NCBI GenBank assembly: GCA_003864495.1
Contig: PEDN01001356.1
Location: forward strand, 682,001-746,000
Reading direction: 5' to 3'
DNA: 64,000 nt
Source: Nemopilema nomurai
Lineage: Eukaryota > Cnidaria > Scyphozoa > Rhizostomeae > Rhizostomatidae
Shown here: positions 10,890 to 21,771 of the stretch, in pieces
How the letters are laid out: every line of letters begins with the position of its first letter
Position numbering within the stretch: the first letter of the stretch is position 1
The notes under the pieces: model-generated
The model's input: only the letters and a program-made list of their open reading frames with translations
The model's database searches: none
What the model was told of the DNA's origin: nothing
Position numbers and translations under genes: made by a program

Positions 10890-12420
10890 CGATCTCTGCT
10901 ACTGACGACTTCTAAAACAAACAATGACGAACACACTTTTCCCTTTTTTGTGTGCTAATTTAATTTGTTTGTGCTTGTAATAGTCTTTTTCTTTCTACAC
11001 CCAGGCTAGCCAATTGCAAATTACCTTTGTAATAGTGAAATTTGTAATTGTAGTTTTACTTGAATTGAAAATGAAAAGTTTCCATTATTATTTTTATTAT
11101 AAAATGTTTGAGATACCTTGAACTTTCCATCAAAAACTAAAAAAAACATTCAAAAACTTGTTTGCCATTCATCTTGCTTAATTTCATGGTTTTGCTGGCT
11201 TATTAAAGACTCAAAATGCAGAATATTTTTACCTAAGATTTATAAAAGGTTTCTAAAACTAAAGCTAATTTTTGGATTTTATTTCGACAGATATTTGCTA
11301 CGGATTCAGTGTAATGGATGCACAGGAGTCACCAAACATTCCATTCACAATTTTTCGCACTCTATTTGAAGAGGGTAATTGTTTGCTTTGATGATAGTGA
11401 ATGGATTTCAAACTTTTTAATGCTAATAGCAGCTTACCTTTTAACCTCTATAATGCGTGGCTGTGAATTTGTTGTAGCCTACCTTCTGTTTTCTGAATCC
11501 ATTATTGTAGCTGACATTTGCAAATATTGCCAATGTAGAATAGCAAAGCTGTGTTGATTTTAGAATTGAGGTAGAAGTAGGTAATGCAATTACAAGAACA
11601 ATTTCAAATGTAAATAGCCAAGAAAAATTTGGTTTTCAGTTTATCTTTTTGACAATACATCCATTGAAATTATATATCTGTAACTCTACAACTACAGTTT
11701 AAATCTACAACTGAATCATTTTTAACTTTATTTCTAGCACCACGTGCAATCATCTATGATAATTGTTGTAATTTGCAAAGCTACTGCCTAAATCAAGGCC
11801 CCGTATTTTTCAAGAATACGCTATTTCTTGTTGATCGTTTCCATTGGAAGAATCATAAAGGTAATAATATCTTGCTTTAGTTTATTCATTCTTTGTCCCT
11901 CTGATTGTTTTAGCTTTCAGTCGTAATCCTTCCGTGACAAGGGTCATGACAACGATTTAAACAGGGCCATATTCATTTGTTTCTATTGATCTCACATAAG
12001 AATTGTCTATAACCCTTAAATTGAATTTGAGTGGTCTATGCATGTACGTATAATTCTATTTCGGAGACCGATCATGAGGTGCACCATATGTTAGTTGTTG
12101 ATAATGGAGGAATTGCACTAGAAGATACTTAGAAACAAACTTATTTGTCAAACTTAAATATTGTCTAGATGGCAATAGTGACCAACCAGTACTCTTAAAC
12201 AACTTCTTTTACAGCTTGCGCTGATGGTTATAATTTGTCGTATTATCCGCAATACAACAAACTCAACTCTAAGATCAATGAACAGAGAAATGCGAGGTTA
12301 AAAACAGCGAAGAGCCAGCTCAGCTACAAGAATCCGAAGAACTTTTCAAACCATGTTCGCCTTATTCTGTGGTATGGCAACCAGAAAGTGAAAGTCAAAT
12401 TACGTAGTGATGTCCACTAG

Positions 12421-12997
12421 AATTCAGTAAGGCAGAGTTCACAGAGTTCAGTAAAGTTTCTTAGCTTCCTAACCTATCATACCCATTCAAATAATGTTCG
12501 CTTATTGGAAAACCTTTAGTTTTAACCTTCTAATCTAAGAACGCGTTGAAGGGCAGTTTTAAGGATAAGCTTATTATAATTGAATGGCTTGTATAGGATA
12601 TTGTCAATTTTTAACACCATTATATAACGCCTGTTTGTGACTTCTCCATGAAGTATTTTGCGTTATTGTCTTTCGTTTTAGACAGTGCTTCTCTTGATAG
12701 CAGCTTACGCTATAGCTGATTGAATTAACCTGTATAGATAAGGTATTATCATTATTATTGTAATTCATTATATGTACTTGCCTTAAAACGTTTATACAAA
12801 GAATTATAGTTTAAAAAAATTGTGGGTCCAAAACATTATGCTTCAATAACATCGTCACTTCACCAATATTCGATACATTAACCTTTAAAAACAGGAAAAA
12901 CGTTTACTCGCTTTATAAACGAAATACGGTTAATACATTACTGCGCCACCGAGAGCATTATTAGAAAAAAGACTTCGGTATACTTTTTTTTCTTATT
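12421..12997. other. AT-rich spacer, no feature seen
   Basis: No reading frame or repeat is supported between the end of copy A and the left TIR of Harbinger H1 copy 1. Confidence 0.5.
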
Positions 12998-13943
12998 AGA
13001 GAGTTTACGAAACATGACGCAACAGGTCACGACGGCGCGTTGCAGCCAATTTCGCAACGCAGATTTTGGAATTTTGCGTCGTGAGGAAAACGTGGACAGT
13101 TTTGTTGTAAGTATATTATTTAGACTTATCGATTTAATTGAATTTGAAGATTTTATTCTTTTTGCCATCTGAATAATGTGTTTTTGTTCGATATTGATAA
13201 ATTTTCCAACTTTTATAGGATCATATACAAACAGTAGAAACTGCAGAATGAGCGAACAGGGACTCAACGAGAGAAAGAACCAAAAGTTGGTGAACATTGT
13301 AGTGTATATATCGTCTACAGCTGTAGAACATCATTAATTTGTGCAAAATTTCAAAACAAACGCCGATTCCACTTCAAGGTGTATGATAGGCCAGTACCAA
13401 ATGACTGTACTCCTAAATTATTCAAATATTATGTATGTGTAATAGGAAGCTTTTGGAATATGTTTCTTGGTGTTTTCTCCTTATTTTGTATAAAATAGGT
13501 AGAAGGTATTGTTTTGTATTCCAAATTTATTATCTATTTGTGTATATGCTGGCTAAGAAATTACAAAAACCCACCTTTTAGGGTATAAAAACCTGAATCT
13601 AAATTAGGATGGAATTTTGAGCAATTTTTGTCTTTATCCTTCAGCCAACATGAAATCTTTGTTATGATTAGAATATAAACTGTGGAAATTATAAGAAGAA
13701 CTTGGGATAAGATTTAACTATAGAGGCTTTCAGCCACAGCAGAATATATTTGTTATTTATAATAACATTCTATAACTACCATGAAGAGTGGCTTTAGTTT
13801 TTAAACATATATGAATGTAAATTTCTTTTGTTTAGGTTTTAGAGTATGCAAGTTTTGTCTATATAGAGATGTATTTTTGATTTGGTTAAGATTTGTTCTT
13901 ACTCTGTTTATTCTATTTCAATACCCTATTAATTAGGCCCAAA

Positions 13944-14662
13944 ATGATTTGGACCCTTGAGCACGACACACTGCTCTGTAGAGAGATTCTTGTTGAGGAA
14001 CCCTTCAAATTTAAACTTGATACTCGGGAGTGTGGTCACAGTTGGGACAAGGTGGCCAATAATTTAAATAAAATTGGACAACTACAATTTATGGTTGACC
14101 AAAGATCAGTCCGGGACCGTTTTCTAAAGTTGGAGAGGGTTTTTAAAAGAAAGATGGTGGAAGAAGAACGTGCTAGTGGTATCAGTCCACCAGAGCAAAC
14201 TGAATTGGACCTGGCAATTCAAGATATTATTGAGAGAGGCACTGAAGCACAAGCTGTAGCTTTAAGGGTTGGGGGGAAGTGGCTGAAAAGGAGAAAGAAA
14301 GTGCAGAATCTGTAAGAAAGCGATCCATGGAAAGATTGGCAGAAACAAGAGAGAGGGAGAGTCAGGAAAGAGGGAAGAAAAGAAAGAAGGCTGATTGTGA
14401 CAAGGACACTGAGGTGATGAGGTACATGAGAGAAAAGGCTGAGACTGAGGCCAAACTAAAGAGGGAAGAGCTTGAATTAAAGAGAAGAGAAATTGCAATA
14501 AAAGAAAAGGAAATGGAAAGAGAGTGGGAAGTGAAGCAGAGGAAGCTAAGGGCAAAGAGGGAAAGTGAAATGATGGCAATGTTTCAGCAGCAGCAGGGGC
14601 AAATGCAACAACAGAAACAGCTGCTGCTTGACGTTGTAAATAAATTGTTAGACAAAGCCTAA
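13944..14662 (+). pseudogene. Myb/SANT-like DNA-binding protein of Harbinger H1 (copy 1)
   Basis: The N-terminal part has the tryptophan-spaced Myb/SANT pattern (MIWTLEHDTLLCREIL, then GHSWDKVANNL, then SVRDRFLKLERVFKRK). In Harbinger elements this partner protein brings the transposase to the nucleus and the TIRs (family knowledge). The C-terminal part is a long charged coiled coil ending in a glutamine-rich stretch. A run of six G at about 14271-14276 replaces the seven found in copy 2 and shifts the frame between the two parts. An ATG at 14279 lies within the second part but is not the true start. Confidence 0.85.
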
Positions 14663-15427
14663 ATTTTTTATGTAACTATGATTCAAAAAGGTCCCTCTCT
14701 ATATCATCAACTTTTAAACAAGCCTCTCATCAATTCTCAAATTTGATGAAAACAAATTTCAACCTTTTTAAAAAACACATTAAAGCCTACATGGATAAAA
14801 CATCTGTTTACAGGTCTGTTATAGAGAACTAAATACTGGTTGGTTGATAAATTTCTTAAGTTGCAGCTTAGGTTTATCATTCTGTCTGCTTTATTAGGCA
14901 ATGGTCCTTCAAATAAAAGGAACTTTAAATTTGTGGCTTTGTGTAATTAATTTTCCCCCTGCTGTTTTAAATTCTTAAGCAAAAATTGTTTTCCCATTGT
15001 CAAAAAGTTTGCTGCTGTTAGCCAGTAAACAGTCCCATCATCCTTATTATTTTGATTATCCTTATTTCACTGTGAACTGTTAAAATTAATTTGTTAATCA
15101 AAGAGGAACCTTTATTACCTCTGTTTAACTTTGCAATGACTGCTATAATATCTATTCCTGGTTTTCTTTTTTCTGTAGTTATTTGATTTGATTGATTAAT
15201 TCGAGTAACATTCTTTTAAGTGAACACTTAATGTTTTTTTGAATTTTGCAGCATGTTTAAAATGTTTCTGCAATTATTTAGTATGCAAAATGGCACATAG
15301 CATTTTCAGTGGTGTTAATGGGATACCATAATAACTTTGGGAATGTGGTAGTTTTTAAAAAAACTGTTTATGGTATGTGGTTTTGGCTTCATCTTCCTGG
15401 TCTTCAAGTCTGTGGAATCAAGTAGAT
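14663..15427. other. Non-coding interior of Harbinger H1 copy 1
   Basis: The space between the convergent 3' ends of the Myb and transposase genes. It is AT-rich and matches the corresponding interval of copy 2 (46728-47490) in reverse orientation. No gene is seen. Confidence 0.7.
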
Positions 15428-16496
15428 CTACAAGAAATATTCATTAAGTGTTTGGGGCTCAACTTCAAAGAATTTTGCTGTGCTGTTGCCATACAAGCAT
15501 GTTAAGGCATTTCTTAACATTGCACTGACAACATAAAATTTCCCAACAGAACTGAGGCCAATCTTGAGATTCTTCTTGAAGTCCACAAACTTGAAGGAGT
15601 TGATTATGTCGCCAAACACCCACTGGACAGAAATACTGACTTGGCTCATTGATTGATTAAAAGCCAGCTCATCAGGCATGAGAGCAGCTCTTCTAGCAAC
15701 AAGCGTTGTAGGTGAACACGATGCGGGTAAGCAGGATCACCATATATGCAGAGAGCTACACCATCTGGGGAAAAAGAGTGTTGTTCCAACTGCTCCAGTA
15801 GACCAGACATGGCAAGCAGTCTGCTGTCGTGTCTTCTACCTTCAACGGGCCCAAAAAGGTTTGCAATCATACCATTTGGAGCAATAACAGACTGAAATTT
15901 GAGTGCATGAACCCTTCTGTGCCCATTGTAGACAGCTCTCTGATTCCTTGTTGGCCTGCATATGGGCCTAACTGTGCCGTCAACAAATCCCCAGCAGTTG
16001 TCCAATGCAGCACCTTTATTATGAATCGCATCAGCAAATGACTGGAGATTCTCTCTTGAAAGCCATGGCTGGTTTAGGTTATCGAGTAGATTGGAAAACC
16101 TGTCGTATATGTCATCAACCACCAAGTTGAAAATCATGCAAAGTTGAGGAACAGGTCTTCCGAATCGTGGGACTAAATCCGTGTACCGACAGGGATACGT
16201 GAAACGCTTCAAACAGACACAAAGCGCTTCGACGGGGTCTACAATAACACCATTGTAGCAACGGTAAACTTCTGGCAGATGAAGGGCTTCAACAAGGTTA
16301 TAAATGTCCTGTTTTTGAAGCGCATTTCAACAGAGCATTCCTCGTCAGCCATATCTTCCAAGCTAAAACGTTCATATTTAAAATATGGAAGCTCTAAATG
16401 AGGATTCGCGTTGTTTGCGTTACCATGATGTAATAAGAGGTAATCATCTTGATCTTCCATATTTTCCTCGAGCATGACGAATAAATTGTTCGCCAT
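15428..16496 (-). pseudogene. PIF/Harbinger DDE transposase H1 (copy 1)
   Basis: Starts at the ATG complementary to 16494-16496 (MANNLF). It contains the Harbinger catalytic core: WGFVDGTVRPICRP with the first D, YGDPAYP with the second D, and the segment that carries the E in ISVQWVFGD. In copy 2 that last motif reads ISVEWVFGD, so copy 1 has lost the catalytic glutamate (E to Q). There are also two frame changes, one in an A run near 16325 and one near 15700. The product cannot be active. It converges on the Myb gene. Confidence 0.88.
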
Positions 16497-16657
16497 TTTG
16501 GCAGCTTTGAGTGAAATGAATTTTGGTGCCAAGCTACAATGCGTTGTCACCGGCGCGTTGTGAAACGTGACTAGAAAAAGACAACGCATCGGGCTAACTA
16601 GATCCCATACTTCCCCAGCTCGTCGTGATCTGACGCGTCGTGTTTCGTAAACTCTCT

Positions 16658-17045
16658 AGTGTCTTGTGATGGTGAAATTTGGGGCTTGGAAATCAAATGT
16701 CCTTTCTCCAAATATAATTCAAAGCTGGAGGAGGCACTTTTGGATAAGAATTTTTTTTTGAAGATTACTGAAGGTGAAGTCAAGTTAAAGAGAAGCCACA
16801 AGTATTATTACCAAGTTCAGGGCCAAATGTTTTGTGCTGATATAATGAGAACTGATTTTGTTGTTTGGTTTGGTGATGGAGAACCTTTGTTTGTTGAAAC
16901 CATATTTTATGACGAGAATTTCATGTCCAAGTTTGTTTTGCCTCAGTTAGAGTTTTTTATTGCCGAGCTGTTTTGCCAGAATTTTTACAAGAAGAGTCGA
17001 ACGTGGTCTTTTGTTATATTTGCAAGGTGGTTGGAAGAATTTTGA
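16658..17045 (+). pseudogene. YqaJ-like nuclease gene, 3' half
   Basis: Frame open from the TIR edge: CDGEIWGLEIKCPFSKY carries the LEIKCP motif (E and K) of YqaJ/lambda-exonuclease-fold nucleases, and HKYYYQVQGQM supplies the conserved glutamine. It ends at TGA 17043-17045. It has no start of its own: the first bases (AGT) are the target duplication of H1. The codons continue exactly from the gene half at 49239 on the minus strand, which ends LGASLDGI. The gene was cut by H1 and then separated by an inversion. Confidence 0.88.
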
Positions 17046-17445
17046 AAAGAGAAAGTCTAAGTGGGATTAGTAATATCATAATAAACATCTAGCATATCAT
17101 CATTTAACAGCAAGCCATCTGGAAAAGATTGACATTCTCAGAAGTAATAATAACAGATATATATATATATTCTTGTTTTATGCAACCAAATCCGGCCTCA
17201 TTGAGCAGTATTTACAGTAGTAACTTTGATATATTCTTATTCATATTGTAAGTAATGTTATTATTAATACTATGAATATCAATATTTTATTTTCAAGTCC
17301 TATACTGAGATGGCCTTTAACCAAGATACATTTCAGAAAAATTGTTTGACAGTGGTGATAGGCTAATTATACATTTCTTCGTAATACTTTTTGAAAACAC
17401 TATCAGGTCTACTAAGAGGGTTATTTTTAAAGTAAGGAAAAATTT

Positions 17446-19096
17446 TCAAGGAGGAGAAACCAAAAATGGCTGGAAATTAGTCAAAAGGCAACAGACAGAA
17501 AATTTTTTATTTAAAAGTGTTTGCAATGTGAGTGGCATAACTCCATCAAGAATATGGAAGTTCTTTACACGTCCAATAGCCCTCTCAACATGTATCCTTA
17601 CAGAAGCAATACGAGCAGTGTCTTCTACTTCTTGAGCAGTTAGCTGTGGTCGACTACCTTTGAAAGGAGGGATGTTGAGAGTAACACCAGCAGGAAGAAT
17701 ATCAGAAATATCAAACCCTCTATCAGCCATAAGATTATCACCATCTTCCAAAAGCTCCAAAATACCAGACTTTGCAGTAATCTCTTTGTCAGAAACCCTT
17801 CCAGACCACAGTTTAGAAACAAAAGTAATACAGCCAGTGGGAGAGATGCCAATCAATGCTTTCCAGGTATTGTGATGTTTATATTCAGACCAAGTTTGGG
17901 ATTGAGATTTGAGAGATGATGGAACTTGAGAAAATATTTCAGTACAATCAATAATCATTCTAGTTGTGGGGTATTCTTTAAATTGTTCAGGCATGTTATT
18001 TCTGATTCGTTCTTGTGATGGAAATGGAAATAGAAGAGGGAGTTCATGAAAAAGAAAATTTATCCAAGTAGTGAATATTTTAGACGCATGACCAATAGAA
18101 ATTCCAAATCTGTCTGCCAGATCATTCATGAATAAGCCAACTCTCAATCGCATCAATACTAATACAAATTCTTCTAGATGGCTGAGGCTACGGAAAAGGA
18201 CCAGGCTTTGATGAAGTACTAGTTTGTTGGTATGAAGGATCAGGGTTTCTTGTAGACTTTGGACCACGCCAGTATTGCACGCGCTCTAACTTAGGCTCAA
18301 AATATTCGAAGACAGCATTGAGAGATCCAAAATTTGGAAGTCCTGTGTAAAATTTAACTGCAGCATTATCATTCTTCAATTTTTCAATAGTAAAAAGGGT
18401 GCTTTTCAGTTGTGCTAGTTGCTGTTCAAGGTCAAGAACTTGTTGTGTTAAGGAAGTGACAAATAACGCCAGAGATTCATGATGCTTGCACACATTCAGT
18501 AGATCATTCTCTGTAGCAACATCATCAGGACATTGAAGATCAGGATCAGATAGGTTACCAGTGGCCTATGGAATGCAAAGCACAGAATTCACATAAGAGA
18601 AATCTGTTTGAGTAGAAACTGAAACAGTCGTTGACAAACAAGCATGATCAGAAAGAGATGAATCTTCTTCGCCAGGATAGTCAGGTATATAAGATGCACT
18701 AGCTGATGAAGGCATTAATTGACGTTTAGTTGGAGACTTACAGGATGGCTTTGCTGCGCCATGGAGATGCAACGACGGTACAGCACCTTGCCTCAGAGAC
18801 CAATGATTCGGATTCTTCTTAATATCGGAATCCAAAAAGTGTTTATCACAAAGAAAGGTACTGTTTGTGACGTTAAATCCATCCATTCCATCTACACGCT
18901 TTATGCGATTGCACCACAAAGACTTGGCTGGATTGGCTTGAGGAAATTTGAAAAAGTGATGGCCTGAAGGCAAACCGTCAGTTTGGTAGAAAGTGTTGTA
19001 GCATTCATAAGCGGCGCACTGTCTTCCAAGAGATCTCTTTTTCTTTCTCGATTCATTTTCTTTACCAGAAACTACTTTATTCTTCATTTTAGACAA
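17446..19096 (-). pseudogene. THAP-domain DDE transposase of the ISL2EU-type element
   Basis: Starts MSKMKNKV at 19096. Residues 20-115 form a THAP zinc finger: CAAYEC, then FFKFP, a W, LCDKHF and GAVPSL. A coiled coil follows (18493-18400, LTQQVLDLEQQLAQL), then a DDE_Tnp_4-type domain with IIDCTEIF (D), LMADRGFD (D) and [11 protein letters not shown] (E). All three catalytic residues are visible. A TAG at about 18566-18568 separates the THAP part from the coiled coil, and the frame changes near 18195. It is therefore inactive although little eroded. It is transcribed away from the 64-bp TIR. Confidence 0.85.
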
Positions 19097-19172
19097 GTAG
19101 ATTATTAAAAAGCAAGTAAAATGATGAACGATACAACCTTACCAACAGTCGTCAAAGCACACTAAAGATGTG

Positions 19173-19236
19173 GAACATCAATAGCCTCGTTTTCGATTAC
19201 AACGCCGTGCGTGCTACGTCATCGTGAAAAAGGCTT
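19173..19236. repeat. Terminal inverted repeat of the ISL2EU-type element (end 1)
   Basis: Aligns without gaps to 50541-50604 with about ten mismatches in 64. Both copies now run in the same direction, although TIRs must be inverted. AT follows (19237-19238). Confidence 0.88.
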
Positions 19237-19813
19237 ATTGTACACAATTTTCTAGTTCTCAACCGGTCTACAAATAGGTCTGACTGTGCCGTCGATGAAA
19301 CCCCAGCAGCTATCAAAGGCTTGACTTTCTGGAAATACTGCATTGGCATACCCTTAAAGTTGCTCTGTTTGCAGCCACTGCTGTTCAAATGTCATCGGAA
19401 AATGCTAAAATGAATCTGCAACGTGACGCATGATCTGATTTGATATCAAGCAGAGTTCATAGTTGAACCTTCCAATGCGTGATATCATGTCACTAAGACG
19501 GCACAAATATGAAAATCGTTTCAAAATATACAGAGGCCCTCAGTTTGGCTTGCAACCGTCCCTTTCACACAAACTATCATTTCTGGTACTTTGATAACCT
19601 TCGCGATTCGAGGAATATCTTGCTTTTCGAAACGAAATTCTAAGATACACTCATCCTCATTCATTTCTTCCAATGCAAATCATGGATATTTCCAGTAAGG
19701 AAACACTGGTGCTTTATCTTCCCTTTTTTTTAATGAAACATAAACTCCTCTTCGTCAACAAGGTCTTCACTGTAGAGGTAAGCTGCTACTTCAAAAAGCT
19801 CATTAGACGCCAT
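19237..19813 (-). pseudogene. Harbinger H2 transposase, 5' fragment
   Basis: On the minus strand the fragment starts MASNELFEVAAYLYSEDL at 19813. It runs through NEDECILEFRF, RIAKVIKVPE and AFDSCWGFIDGTVRPICRP (first catalytic D) and breaks at KIVYN where the ISL2EU TIR begins. Several stops and frame changes mark decay. The next residues (HKRVHALKYQ) are at 50610, 31 kb away on the plus strand. Further pieces lie at 50605-51283 and 62678-62773. Confidence 0.82.
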
Positions 19814-19937
19814 TTTGTTTATTTGTGTGGGGTCGTCCTCGTTTTGTGGGATCCTGTGGCGACAACCACTTATAGATCCCAGACTCCATCGCGATAGATC
19901 TTTGTCATCATCCTTGTTCTCATCTTCAATCTAAACC

Positions 19938-20319
19938 TCCCTATTGTCATTTCTGCGACAATGATCTGGCTGCTTATAAGTCAGAATTAATTGCCCATAC
20001 AAGAACCTTGCTTCGCATCAAATTGGCAAAGAAAGTAGAAACGAAGAAATCATTGGACACTTTTTTTGAGTTAAAGAACGCTGAAAAAATTAAAGCGGAA
20101 CTAAATACTGTTGCATTAATAGCAAGAAGAAATTTGCCGCTCAACTTCTTGGATCATTTAATGTAAACACTTCACTATGTAGCAGACGATTCAAAAGCGA
20201 TCAACATTACCTGTAACAGAACAAAGGAAATGTATTTGTTAACTGAATGTCTTGCAGTTGATGCCAATGAAACGTTGAAAGAGGAAATGAAGAAGTCCAA
20301 AGGATTCTCCAATTTCTGA
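19938..20319 (+). pseudogene. hAT-type transposase fragment
   Basis: Begins with a BED-finger remnant (YCHFCDNDLAAY, then an H in LIAHTRT). It continues into the helical region seen before the hAT catalytic domain (LPLNFLDHL, then DSKAINITCNRTKEMYLLTE). A TAA at 20164-20166 interrupts it and it closes at 20317-20319. No catalytic domain follows. Related in type to the hAT pseudogene at 44.1-46.0 kb. Confidence 0.5.
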
Positions 20320-20875
20320 ATCTCTTTTCTCCCAAAGTTGAAGCCATCGTTTTTCTTGTTATCAAGCATCACCTGGCGTATACAAACCAATTAATCCCAA
20401 AATTTTGACTCTGCTGGGGCAATCATTTCGTTTTTATCTGATACTGGCGTTGGCAGTATTAGTCGATAATTTTTGAAAATTGATTCAATATTCCTTGATC
20501 GCGACTTATTTGCGATAGGCGTACTTTGTAGAATATCTACATTCGACTCTGAGAGGGTTGCAGAACACATAGCAAACGATTCTGATGCCATTTCCTTCTG
20601 CTAACCTATCGTGTCGCAAGAATGAGTAGCAGCAAGATTATAGAAAGGAAGGAAGGAAGGAATTTAGATTGGAAATTCCGGGGCAGAACTTGCCTTGACT
20701 GGACAAGCTGGGCAAACTTCTGGGCAAGCTATTTTGGTCATCGACATTAAAGTTCTACACGTGTTCCGAAGGAAGAATTTCCATACGAAAGATATTGAAA
20801 TGTCGAAGCTCATTCTTTCAAAACGGTAAGTTGAAATGAACTTGAGAGCAAATGGGAAAACTTTATGTAGCTAGC

Positions 20876-21077
20876 CAGGGACGCCGAACGACCGAGGGGA
20901 TAATTCTAAGCTACCAACAATTCTTTCGTTAACTGTCATTTTGGCATGTTGTCACGAATAATGCAGTACAGTCAGAATTTCATATGAATCATTTCATGAT
21001 TACAAACGGCCGACGTCAATGGCACTTCTATCAAAGGGCAACAGGGGCGGTTGACCACCACAGCTCCAGCGTCCCTG
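20876..21077. mobile_element. Non-autonomous hAT-type MITE, 202 bp
   Basis: Ends are CAGGGACGCCG and CAGCGTCCCTG, inverted repeats with the CAGGG start typical of hAT elements. It is flanked by a perfect 8-bp target duplication TAGCTAGC at 20868-20875 and 21078-21085. No coding capacity. Confidence 0.88.
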
Positions 21078-21261
21078 TAGCTAGCAATTACTGGTAATAA
21101 AATAATATTTGTGCTATGCTTCATTTTAACTCACCACCCTTCCGTTTAGTAAAGGAATTTTAATTTCTGTCATTGATCTTTAAGGTTGACTGAAAATAGA
21201 GTTAAAGATTTTCTCAACCCAACATCCTCTATACATTCCAACCCTGCTTACTCTAAATTCT

Positions 21262-21650
21262 CGAATTGCCCCCCCCCCCCCTCGAAAAAGCCCACCTCTC
21301 GAATAAGTCCCCACCCTAGAACTACAAATTTTCAATAAGCCCTCCCCCTCGAATAAGCCTCCCTCTCAACTTTTTGATTTTCGACTCCTGAGGTTGCCTT
21401 TGTCATCTTAGTGGATTATCACAAAAAGTTAGTAACTTAATCAAATGCTACCTTATATTTAGATTTTTTTTTATATTATGAAAAGAAAGAAATTTAAAAA
21501 ATTATCTTTTCATGTGACATGTTTCAGGTAATTTTATAAGCCCCCCCTTTGAACAAGCCCCCCCCCTTGAACAAGCCCCCCCTTCGAACAAGCCCCCATC
21601 CAAAAATATCAAAAATAAATAAGCCCTTAGGGGGGCTAATTCGAGGATTT
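21262..21650. repeat. C-rich degenerate tandem repeat
   Basis: Irregular units of the form TCGAATAAGCCCCCC or TTGAACAAGCCCCCC, densest at 21538-21600. Interrupted by an AT-rich piece around 21400-21530. Confidence 0.75.
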
Positions 21651-21771
21651 ACGGTATTATATTTTTATTGAGTCTCATCGCCTAATTCCCGTTTTTATCT
21701 TTATCGCTCTGTCCTTTTCATTCCAGGATTGAGGAGAATTTTGTGTTTGATACTTCAAAGAGAGGTAGATC

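Larger units (their letters stand above)
7003..12420 (+). pseudogene. Multi-exon transposase-like gene, KDZ/HMGXB3-type (copy A), decayed
   Basis: Recognisable exons with fitting splice sites: about 7003-7480 (SWIM-like cysteine cluster, VCYTCSIVRNACVHVGCLK), 7825-7963 (ARLCSNCSFLQQYCG), about 8382-8670 (DYANGFICDICGQFP), about 9480-9880 (CTKDYRGHPRLMPGIFTLYC), 11291-11373 (ICYGFSVMDAQESPN), 11738-11860 (IIYDNCCNLQSYCLN, then VDRFHWKNH) and 12215-12420 (INEQRNARLK, stop). The order YDN...DRFH...NEQ.N matches the acidic core of transposase-derived proteins carrying CxC cysteine clusters (KDZ/HMGXB3 relatives, from memory). A 22-bp tandem duplication breaks the third exon, and frames around 9.0-9.5 kb are disrupted. 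Copy B at 37.4-39.9 kb has the same exon order. Confidence 0.62.
12998..16657 (+). mobile_element. PIF/Harbinger element H1, copy 1
   Basis: The ends are inverted repeats beginning AGAGAGTTTACGAAACA at 12998 and ending with its complement at 16657. The element holds two convergent genes, a Myb/SANT-like protein on plus and a DDE transposase on minus, the usual Harbinger layout. The flanks do not form a duplication with each other: ATT lies on the left and AGT on the right. The right-hand AGT instead matches the ACT/AGT beside copy 2 at 49239-49241. This indicates a chimeric locus created by recombination. Confidence 0.9.
16658..19236. mobile_element. ISL2EU-type DNA transposon, part 1 of 2 (THAP-DDE side)
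   Basis: Contains the 3' half of a YqaJ gene and a THAP-DDE transposase gene, and ends in a 64-bp terminal repeat (19173-19236) followed by AT. The other end of the element, with the same 64-bp repeat and the YqaJ 5' half, is at 49239-50604. YqaJ plus a PHIS-group DDE transposase and AT target duplications are, from memory, features of ISL2EU elements. The whole element would be about 3.94 kb without the H1 insertion. Confidence 0.82.

Noticed and set aside
12938..13297. 119-codon minus-strand frame at the left end of H1 copy 1
   Set aside because: It crosses the element border and lies in non-coding H1 DNA; it has no family features.
14262..14579. Minus-strand frame rich in S, P, F and L opposite the Myb gene
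   Set aside because: It is the complement of the charged coiled coil; composition bias explains it.
20391..20591. 66-codon minus-strand frame beside the hAT fragment
   Set aside because: No motif, no splice context and no partner exons.
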